Shown here: piece after piece, positions 1 through 4,669 of the stretch
How the letters are laid out: every line of letters starts with the position of its first letter
Numbering within the stretch: the stretch's first letter is position 1
Assembly: GCA_023436825.1 (NCBI GenBank)
Contig: JAEZHS010000560.1
Location: forward strand, 1-8,228
Reading direction: 5' to 3'
DNA length: 8,228 nt
Source: Pseudomonadota bacterium
GTDB lineage: Bacteria; Pseudomonadota; Alphaproteobacteria; Reyranellales; Reyranellaceae
The notes under the pieces: model-generated
The model's database searches: none
Told to the model about the DNA's origin: nothing
What the model saw: only the letters and a program-made list of their open reading frames with translations
Made by a program: the position numbers and the translations under genes

Positions 1-56
1 TCCCGCGCGTTCATGATCATGAGCGCGCGGGACGCGCGCAGTCCGGAAGAACATGA
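1..56 (-). repeat. REPIN-like palindromic repeat, cut by window start
   Basis: Positions 1-32 are a near-perfect palindrome centred on TCATGATCATGA, with one mismatched pair. On the reverse strand the unit reads TCTTCCGGAC, then a hairpin of two 7-base arms (33-39 and 23-29) around a 3-base loop (30-32), then the central palindrome, then the start of a second arm cut off at position 1. This is the architecture of paired, inverted REP sequences (REPINs). An inverted copy lies at 8186-8228 with 3 mismatches and one indel over about 44 bases. The similarity reaches 56, so it includes the start codon of the following gene at 53. Being a dispersed family is inferred from the copies in this window. 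Confidence 0.75.
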
Positions 57-1276
57 ATTCAGCCCGCCGGCGTTTTCTGAAGTACCTGGCTGCCAGCCCC
101 TTGTTCGCCGGCAGCGATCTTTTGGCAGAGGAGCAGCGCCTGCCCGATCCCATGGTCTGGGCGCCGCGTGCGCTGCAGCCCTTGATCGAATCGCCGTGCG
201 AGGCGCTGAGCGTGTTCGACTTCGAGCCGGTGATGCAGAAGAACGTGCCGCCGGCACACTTCGGCTACATGGCGACCGGCATCGACGACGAGCTGACGCT
301 GCGCGCCAACCGCGAGGGGTTTCAGAAATTCCAGCTGCTGCCGCGGCGACTGGTCGACGTCTCGCAGCTCGACCTCACCCTGGAATTGTTCGGCCGCACC
401 TACGGAAGCCCGGTGGTGCTGGCGCCGACCGGATCCAACAAGGCCTTCCACGAGGACGGCGACCTCGCCGTCTCGCGGGCCTCCCGCCGACGCGACAACC
501 TTCAGATCCTGTCGACCGTGGCCACGACCTCGATCGAGCAGGCGATCGAGGCTCGCGGCCGGCCCGTCTGGTTCCAGCTCTACCCCACGAACAAGTGGTC
601 GGTGGCCGAGGCGCTGGCCAGTCGCGCCGAGAAGGCCGGCGCGGAGACCATCGTCGTCACGGTCGACGTGCTGGCGCGGCAGAATTGGGAGACCTACGTG
701 CGCCTGTGGCGCACCGACAAGCGCAACTGCGCGGAGTGCCACGGGCTGGGACTGGCGAGCTTCATCACGCGCAAACCCAACTTCGACGGGCTCGATCTTT
801 CCGGCATGGATTCGACTGGCGCCACCACTCTCACCTGGGCCTTCATCAAGCGCCTGCGCGACACGGTGAAGACCAGGCTGGTGCTGAAGGGCCTGATGAC
901 TGCGGCCGATGCGATCCTCGCCGTCGACAACGGGCTCGACGCCATCATCGTCTCCAACCATGGCGGCCGCGACGACGACTTCGGCCGCTCGACCATCGAC
1001 GCCCTGCCCGAGATCGTCGAGGCGGTCGACGGGCGCATCCCGGTGCTGGTCGATTCGGGCTTCCGCCGCGGTACCGACATCGTCAAGGCGCTGGCGTTGG
1101 GCGCGCGCGCCGTGTGCATCGGCAGGCCCTACCTGTGGGGACTGGGCGCCTTCGGGCAAGCCGGCGTCGAGCGCGTGCTCGACCTGCTGCAGCAGGAAAC
1201 GCGCGCCGCCATGCAACAGGTCGGCGCGCGGGCGCTGAAGCACCTAGGGCCAGCCTTGGTGAAGCGGGCATCTTAG
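53..1276 (+). CDS. Tat-exported FMN-dependent alpha-hydroxy acid oxidase/dehydrogenase
   Basis: A 407-residue member of the FMN-dependent alpha-hydroxy acid oxidase family (glycolate or lactate oxidase, LldD, flavocytochrome b2), which oxidises L-2-hydroxy acids to 2-oxo acids. The N-terminus ARRRFLKYLAASPLFAG looks like a twin-arginine signal, so the folded flavoprotein is probably exported. Visible family motifs are Y72, QLY (Y177), TVD (D205), LVLKG (K279), SNHGGR with the catalytic H303 and R306, and the FMN-phosphate segment DSGFRRG followed by IGRPYLWGL near 335-364. Two oddities: the position matching the substrate-carboxylate arginine (R164 of glycolate oxidase) appears to be W212, and NCAECHG (C226, C229, H230) is a CxxCH motif. 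The frame has a stop at 20-22 and no earlier start, so ATG 53 is chosen, with GGAAG at 45-49 as a close Shine-Dalgarno. Substrate and electron acceptor are unknown. Confidence 0.9.
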   Translation: MNSARRRFLKYLAASPLFAGSDLLAEEQRLPDPMVWAPRALQPLIESPCEALSVFDFEPVMQKNVPPAHFGYMATGIDDELTLRANREGFQKFQLLPRRLVDVSQLDLTLELFGRTYGSPVVLAPTGSNKAFHEDGDLAVSRASRRRDNLQILSTVATTSIEQAIEARGRPVWFQLYPTNKWSVAEALASRAEKAGAETIVVTVDVLARQNWETYVRLWRTDKRNCAECHGLGLASFITRKPNFDGLDLSGMDSTGATTLTWAFIKRLRDTVKTRLVLKGLMTAADAILAVDNGLDAIIVSNHGGRDDDFGRSTIDALPEIVEAVDGRIPVLVDSGFRRGTDIVKALALGARAVCIGRPYLWGLGAFGQAGVERVLDLLQQETRAAMQQVGARALKHLGPALVKRAS

Positions 1277-1277
1277 C

Positions 1278-1337
1278 GGACCGCGGGCTTCCAGGCCCGC
1301 ATCGTGCTTCATGAGCGGGCCTGAAGGCCCGCGGTCC
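1278..1337. repeat. REPIN-like inverted pair; possible bidirectional terminator
   Basis: Two 23-base arms (1278-1300 and 1315-1337) are inverted copies matching at 21 of 23 positions, around a 14-base spacer ending in TTCATGA. Each arm starts with GGACCGCG on its own strand and folds alone through GCGGGC/GCCCGC. The layout and the GGACCGCG and TCATGAGCG parts resemble the repeats at both window ends, so this is probably a diverged member of the same family. It fills the gap between two convergent genes, starting 1 base after the oxidase stop and ending 7 bases before the dps stop. It could end transcription from both sides, although no T-run follows either arm. Confidence 0.75.
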
Positions 1338-1344
1338 CAGAAGA

Positions 1345-1863
1345 CTATCCCTCCGTCCGCCGTCCCGTCTCGAACAGGAACCACACGCGCTGTTCGGTCT
1401 CGTCGACCCAGTTCTCGATCAGGCTGGCGGTGGCGATGTCGCCATGCTCGTCGGCGACCTCGTGCAGGACGCGCATGTGCTTGAGCAGTTCCTTGTTGTC
1501 CTCGCGCAACTCGGCCAGCATGTCGTGCGGCGTGACATACTCGGCGTCATTGTCGAGTACGCGCTGCAGGCGCTTGACGTGACCGACCGACCGGATGGTG
1601 GTGGCGCCGAGCTTGCGCACGCGCTCGGCGATGACATCGGTCATGGCGTCGATCTGGGTCGCCTGGTCGTCGAGCAGCAGGTGGTAGTCGCGGAAGTGCG
1701 GTCCCGAGACGTGCCAGTGGAAGTTCTTGGTCTTGAAGTAGAGCGCAATGACGTCGGCCAGCAGGATGTTGAGCCCCCCTGCCACTTCCTTGCTGGCGTT
1801 CGCGCCGAGGTCGTTCGGTGTCGAGAGGTTTGCGGTACGGCGGGATTTGGCGTCCTTGGCCAT
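1345..1863 (-). CDS. dps: Dps-family DNA-binding ferritin
   Basis: A 172-residue Dps protein: a dodecameric mini-ferritin that oxidises Fe(II) with peroxide, stores iron and protects DNA under stress and starvation. The intersubunit ferroxidase residues are all visible with the spacing of E. coli Dps: H49 in FHWH, H61 and D65 in YHLLLDD, and D76 and E80 in DVIAER. The N-terminal tail (about 1-25) has several Lys and Arg residues, which in some Dps proteins bind DNA; here that is inference. The start ATG at 1863 has AGGAGA (1873-1878) 9 bases upstream. It is the last gene of the reverse-strand cluster, 87 bases after the DUF3574 gene, and that gap holds a long interrupted inverted repeat that may regulate it or separate the two transcripts. 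Confidence 0.95.
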   Translation of the reverse strand: MAKDAKSRRTANLSTPNDLGANASKEVAGGLNILLADVIALYFKTKNFHWHVSGPHFRDYHLLLDDQATQIDAMTDVIAERVRKLGATTIRSVGHVKRLQRVLDNDAEYVTPHDMLAELREDNKELLKHMRVLHEVADEHGDIATASLIENWVDETEQRVWFLFETGRRTEG

Positions 1864-1884
1864 GACTCGGGATCTCCTGAAGGC

Positions 1885-1953
1885 TGACTATCTGTCTTTG
1901 GGCAATCTAGCCGGTTTTCCCGGTTGGTGAACAGTTGCCCCAAAGTATAGTCA
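1885..1953 (-). promoter_or_regulatory. Structured leader or attenuator-like inverted repeat upstream of dps
   Basis: Read on the reverse strand, TGACTATACTTTGGGGCAA (1953-1935) pairs with the complement at 1905-1885. The stem has 17 base pairs in two blocks (7 and 10), interrupted by a 1x4 internal loop and one bulged G. The 29-base loop holds a small CCGG-GAAAA-CCGG hairpin. The outer arm begins with the TGA stop of the DUF3574 gene, and the stem ends 6 bases before the dps Shine-Dalgarno. A weak promoter candidate on the reverse strand (TTCACC, 16 bases, TAGATT) lies inside the loop. The stem could be a transcript-end structure or a translation control; there is no clear T-run. Confidence 0.5.
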
Positions 1954-2391
1954 CAGCCCGGCGCAGACCGGCCGCTCGATGCGGAGCACGCTGTACTGGC
2001 CGAAACGCTGCTTGTAGGCCTCGACGATCTCGACGATTTTGGCCTTGTGCGCCGGCGCATCGAAGACGACCACGACCAGATGCTTGCTGCGCTCGCGGAT
2101 GATGCGGCCGGACGGCTCGCGGTACTGGCCCGATGCGTCGAACACGCTCAGCCCGTCGGGAAAGCGTGACGTCACCACCTCGTTGAGGAAGCCCCCCCAC
2201 TCCGCATCCGTCACCTCGCCGCCCGCCGGCTTGTCGCGACCGAAATAGAGATCGATCGCGACGGCCGTTTTCAGCGGCGCAACACAGACCGCCGGCGCGC
2301 CGGGCTGGGCGCAGGCGGACAGGGTGACCGACAATGCTGTCGCCGCGACCAAGCGCCGAAGGCGCGCGTGGAGAGGCCTTGCCTGTGACAG
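1951..2391 (-). CDS. DUF3574 family putative lipoprotein
   Basis: The C-terminal 105 or so residues match the DUF3574 pattern: AIDLYFGRD, then EWGGFLNEVVTSRFPDGLSV, GQYREPSGRIIRERSK, and a closing YKQRFGQYSVLRIE. The molecular role of the family is unknown. No ATG is available in frame. A CTG at 2391 has a good Shine-Dalgarno, GGAGGA at 2399-2404, 7 bases away, and gives a textbook lipoprotein signal: R5, R10, R12 and R13, a hydrophobic stretch, then LSAC with the lipid-accepting C27. Alternatives are TTG 2448, which overlaps the stop of the upstream GST gene, and TTG 2352, which lacks a Shine-Dalgarno and a charged n-region. The family call is firm and the start is not. The upstream region looks like inserted repeat sequence, which may explain the missing ATG. 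The product is probably anchored in the inner or outer membrane. Confidence 0.8.
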   Translation of the reverse strand: MSQARPLHARLRRLVAATALSVTLSACAQPGAPAVCVAPLKTAVAIDLYFGRDKPAGGEVTDAEWGGFLNEVVTSRFPDGLSVFDASGQYREPSGRIIRERSKHLVVVVFDAPAHKAKIVEIVEAYKQRFGQYSVLRIERPVCAGL

Positions 2392-2444
2392 CGAAGGTTC
2401 CTCCGCTACGCGCTTCGCGCTCCGGTCGAGACGACAGTTAACGA
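2392..2444. repeat. Possible dispersed palindromic repeat between GST and DUF3574 genes
   Basis: On the reverse strand this reads as CTCGACCGGAGCGCGAAGCGCG followed by TAGCGGAGGAAC (given here in two parts), with a GCGC-GAA-GCGC hairpin. It resembles short dispersed intergenic repeats I associate with GC-rich alphaproteobacteria, but there is no second copy in this window, so the repeat call is inference. It may extend into the first codons of the DUF3574 gene. It supplies the GGAGGA that acts as that gene's only good Shine-Dalgarno. Confidence 0.35.
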
Positions 2445-3071
2445 TCAATTGAGATACGGCACCGCCATGCCCTTGGTCACGGCGGGCCGGGCATTGATGA
2501 CGTCGTACCAGCGCTTGACGTTGGGGAAGTCGGCGAGGTTGACGGTGTGCCACTCGTGCCGCGCCGCCCATGGGAAGATCGCCATGTCGGCGATGGTGTA
2601 GTCCGCCCCCGCGGCGAAGGCGTTGCCCGCGAGCTGCTTGTCGAGCACGCCGTAGAGGCGCTTGGCCTCGTCGACGTAGCGCTTGATGCCGTACTCGATC
2701 TTGGTCGGCGCCGCGCGCAGGAAGTGATGGGCCTGGCCGAACATCGGGCCAACGCCGCCCATCTGCCACATCAGCCATTCCAGCGTCTTGTACTTCTGCG
2801 CCGGCTCCTTCGACAGGAACTTGCCGGTCTTGTCGGCTAGGTAGATCAGGATCGCGCCCGATTCGAACAGGCTGATCGGCTTGCCGCCGGGACCGTCGGG
2901 ATCGACGATCGCCGGGATGCGGTTGTTGGGGCTGATCTTCAGGAACTCGGGCTTGAACTGCTCGCCCTTGGAGATGTCGACCTTGTGCACGCTATAGGGC
3001 AGCCCGCACTCCTCCAGCATTATCGAGACCTTGCGGCCGTTGGGCGTGCCCCACGTATGAAGCTCGATCAT
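2445..3071 (-). CDS. yfcG: YfcG-like (Nu-class) glutathione S-transferase / disulfide-bond reductase, copy 1
   Basis: A 208-residue cytosolic GST of the Nu class. E. coli YfcG in this class has glutathione-dependent disulfide reductase activity. The thioredoxin-fold N-terminus has TPNG with T9 and N11, the positions used by YfcG to handle glutathione instead of a Tyr, Ser or Cys. It also has ISPNNRIPAIVD (cis-Pro loop) and FESGAI, which bind the glutathione backbone. The helical C-terminal domain has WQMGGVGPMFGQAHHF and the folding motif YTIADMAIFPW. ATG 3071 is preferred over the in-frame GTG at 3113 because it aligns with the start of the paralogue at 4670-5386 and avoids overlap with the upstream gene; AAGGGGGG and GAGG lie upstream. 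The two copies share a 16-residue identical block, GEQFKPEFLKISPNNR. The physiological disulfide substrate is unknown. Confidence 0.92.
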   Translation of the reverse strand: MIELHTWGTPNGRKVSIMLEECGLPYSVHKVDISKGEQFKPEFLKISPNNRIPAIVDPDGPGGKPISLFESGAILIYLADKTGKFLSKEPAQKYKTLEWLMWQMGGVGPMFGQAHHFLRAAPTKIEYGIKRYVDEAKRLYGVLDKQLAGNAFAAGADYTIADMAIFPWAARHEWHTVNLADFPNVKRWYDVINARPAVTKGMAVPYLN

Positions 3072-3103
3072 CACCTCGTTCCCCCCTTGCAGTGTAGAAA
3101 AAC

Positions 3104-3760
3104 TCAGGTCCACTCGTCGTCGGACGCACCCATGTCGCCGCCGCCGTCGTCGTAAGCGCCGGTATCGTCATCGTCGTTGCGCAGATCGTCTGGCATCGGA
3201 TTGTCGTCGGCCGAAGCCTGCTGCTGCTGGTCGTCCTGCGGCAACAGCGGCGCCGGTTGCGCCGCCGAGGCGGTCTGGCCGAACGGCCCGGGATTGCTGC
3301 CCATCAGGTTGCGGATGCCTTCGAACAGCAGCGCGCCGCCGGCGACGCCCGCCGCGGTCGCCATCGCCGTACGCAGGAAGCCGCCGCCACCGCCCGCTTG
3401 CTGAGGCGCCACGGCGGCCTGCAGCGGCGAGCGCGTCGACGGCACGGAAGGACGTGGAGCAGCGGGTGCAGCGGGCTGGGCCGCGCCCCACGGACCGGTC
3501 TTGGGCGCGCTGCCCAAGAAGCCGGCCGCGGCCGGCGCTGCGGCGCCCGCCTTGGCTTCGAGCTCGGCGATGCGCTGTTGAGCGGCCTTCAGCGCCTGCT
3601 CCTGCACCAGCACCGTCTGCACGAGCAGGTAGGGTGCGGCGGGCTGGCGGGCGATGGAGTCCTTGATCAACGCTTCAGCCTCGCCGTCGCGCGGCTGGGC
3701 TTCAAACGGCTGCAGGCGGCCGAACAGACCGCTGATGAGCTCGCGCTCTTCTGATTGCAT
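3104..3760 (-). CDS. DUF2076 family protein with acidic C-terminal tail
   Basis: A 218-residue protein whose first 75 or so residues match DUF2076: EERELISGLFGRL, PRDGEAEALIKDSI, then APYLLVQTVLVQEQALKAA leading into a short coiled coil (about 50-72). An Ala/Pro-rich linker follows (72-122). A Gly-rich and hydrophobic segment (123-155, GGGGGFLRTAMATAAGVAGG) could be a membrane or packing helix. The tail (185-216) is very acidic, with 13 Asp and one Glu. Some databases label the family a periplasmic ligand-binding sensor, but no signal peptide is visible here, so I do not assign a function. ATG 3760 has AGGAGG (3768-3773) 7 bases upstream, part of which is held in a hairpin. Confidence 0.85.
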   Translation of the reverse strand: MQSEERELISGLFGRLQPFEAQPRDGEAEALIKDSIARQPAAPYLLVQTVLVQEQALKAAQQRIAELEAKAGAAAPAAAGFLGSAPKTGPWGAAQPAAPAAPRPSVPSTRSPLQAAVAPQQAGGGGGFLRTAMATAAGVAGGALLFEGIRNLMGSNPGPFGQTASAAQPAPLLPQDDQQQQASADDNPMPDDLRNDDDDTGAYDDGGGDMGASDDEWT

Positions 3761-3767
3761 GACAGTG

Positions 3768-3796
3768 CCTCCTGCCCTTTCGGTTCAAAGGGCAGG
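3768..3796 (-). promoter_or_regulatory. Hairpin overlapping the Shine-Dalgarno of the DUF2076 gene
   Basis: A perfect 10-bp inverted repeat, CCTGCCCTTT (3771-3780) and AAAGGGCAGG (3787-3796), surrounds a 6-base loop. On the reverse-strand transcript the 3' arm supplies the first three bases of the AGGAGG Shine-Dalgarno (3773-3768), so folding would partly hide the ribosome site. It also sits 28 bases after the YciI-like stop codon and could be a transcript-end stem, but no T-run follows. Confidence 0.55.
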
Positions 3797-3824
3797 GAGA
3801 ACGTGGTTGTCTGTCAGCCAAGCG

Positions 3825-4127
3825 TCAAGGGTCGAAGGATCCCAGCCGCAACTGCCATAGCTCGATCCGGAGATTTCGCAGGAGCCCCTTGACGACCCAG
3901 CAATCCGGCGCCAGCCGCGCCTCGACTTCCCGCCTGTCCTCTGCCCGGACGATCAGCAGCACGTCGCGCGTGCTTTTGAAGGGGCCGCCCAACAGCACGA
4001 ATCCGTCGGCGGCCAGGCCGTTCATGAAGTCTGCGTGGGCCCGCCAGTCGACCTGCTCTTCCATCGGCTTCAAATCGTCCCAGTTCGGGCCGCGTGTGTT
4101 GAGCACCGCGAAGAGCTTCTTGGCCAT
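3825..4127 (-). CDS. YciI-like family small protein
   Basis: A 100-residue protein with a YciI-like (ferredoxin-like alpha+beta) pattern: a first strand KKLFAVLNTRG, the helix WRAHADFMNGLAADGFVLLGGPF, a strand VLLIVRAEDRREVEARLAPD, and a closing LRIELWQLRLG. The catalytic role of most YciI-like proteins is unknown. ATG 4127 lies 3 bases after the TAA stop of the DUF1579-like gene, so the two are almost certainly co-transcribed and probably translationally coupled; only a weak GAGAG lies upstream. Confidence 0.8.
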   Translation of the reverse strand: MAKKLFAVLNTRGPNWDDLKPMEEQVDWRAHADFMNGLAADGFVLLGGPFKSTRDVLLIVRAEDRREVEARLAPDCWVVKGLLRNLRIELWQLRLGSFDP

Positions 4128-4130
4128 GTG

Positions 4131-4610
4131 TTACACTCTCGTGAAATCCATGTACCAGTTGGTCTCCCAGTTGTTGCCGTCGTCGAGCGAGAAGGCCTGC
4201 TCCCAGCGCGGCGAGCTGCCGGTGGTGCGCGACCAGGCGTAACGCACACGGATCGGCCGGCCGCGGAACGTGTCGTCGCCATAGAAGGTGCCGACGCCCT
4301 TCTCGAAGCCACCATGCACCGGCGGGAACAGATGGCCCGGCCGGCGACTGTCGAGCCAGTAGATCGACCAGCGCTTCGACTCGGGATCCCAGGTGCGCAG
4401 GCTCATGCCGTGATAGGTGTCGCCCGGCAGCTCGATGTCGTTCTCATCCATGTTGCCGAAGCCATCGAGGATCCTGCGCGCCGCGCACGAGCCGTCGAAC
4501 TCGATCCAGTCATGGCAATCGGCCAGCCGCTTCACGAGATAGCGATGGCGGCATTTCCAGATGCCCATGAAGAAGTCGAAGTCGCCGTTGGGTTTGGGAG
4601 TCGTGGACAT
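4131..4610 (-). CDS. DUF1579-like conserved protein of unknown function
   Basis: A 159-residue protein with no signal peptide. It is rich in Trp and aromatic residues and in short strands: FDFFMGIWKCRHRYL (11-25), then a central SLRTWDPESKRWSIYWLD, then VGTFYGDDTFRGRPIRVRY, and the ending PRWEQAFSLDDGNNWETNWY. This is the pattern of small beta-barrel proteins annotated as DUF1579 or as hypothetical proteins; the family name is from memory and only moderately sure. No catalytic residues can be assigned. ATG 4610 has AAGGAGG upstream, but start codon and Shine-Dalgarno lie inside a strong inverted repeat (4596-4646). It is 59 bases downstream of the second GST gene and is followed after 3 bases by the YciI-like gene. 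Confidence 0.7.
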   Translation of the reverse strand: MSTTPKPNGDFDFFMGIWKCRHRYLVKRLADCHDWIEFDGSCAARRILDGFGNMDENDIELPGDTYHGMSLRTWDPESKRWSIYWLDSRRPGHLFPPVHGGFEKGVGTFYGDDTFRGRPIRVRYAWSRTTGSSPRWEQAFSLDDGNNWETNWYMDFTRV

Positions 4611-4646
4611 GGCGGCCCTCCTTTTGGCCGCCTGTCTACGACTCCC
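4596..4646 (-). promoter_or_regulatory. Long inverted repeat enclosing start codon and Shine-Dalgarno of the DUF1579-like gene
   Basis: The left arm 4596-4617 and right arm 4626-4646 pair over 20 bases, with a single mismatch (4605/4637) and one bulge (4610). The outer blocks are GGGAGTCGT and ACGACTCCC, the middle GACA and TGTC, the inner GGCGGCC and GGCCGCC. On the reverse-strand transcript the 8-base loop is AAAAGGAG, which contains most of the Shine-Dalgarno; the bulged base is the A of the AUG, and the U and G pair in the stem. No T-run follows, so a simple terminator is less likely than a translation control. Confidence 0.65.
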
Positions 4647-4669
4647 GAGCTGTCACCTTCTGTCAGTAG

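Noticed and set aside
13..1314. Long open frame overlapping the oxidase gene in another forward frame
   Set aside because: Its translation is Arg- and Ala-rich and matches no family, whereas the frame at 53-1276 carries clear FMN-oxidase motifs. It is a GC-rich shadow.
1278..1337. Classic rho-independent terminator
   Set aside because: The stem is strong but no T-run follows either arm, so I call it a repeat that may also end transcripts.
1951..2778. A 275-residue reading of the DUF3574 frame, starting inside the GST gene
   Set aside because: The upstream half is an out-of-frame translation of the GST gene. The lipoprotein signal and DUF3574 domain begin only near 2391.
3072..3113. A 14-residue N-terminal extension of GST copy 1 from GTG 3113
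   Set aside because: It overlaps the DUF2076 stop. ATG 3071 aligns with the start of the paralogous GST and with the YfcG family start.
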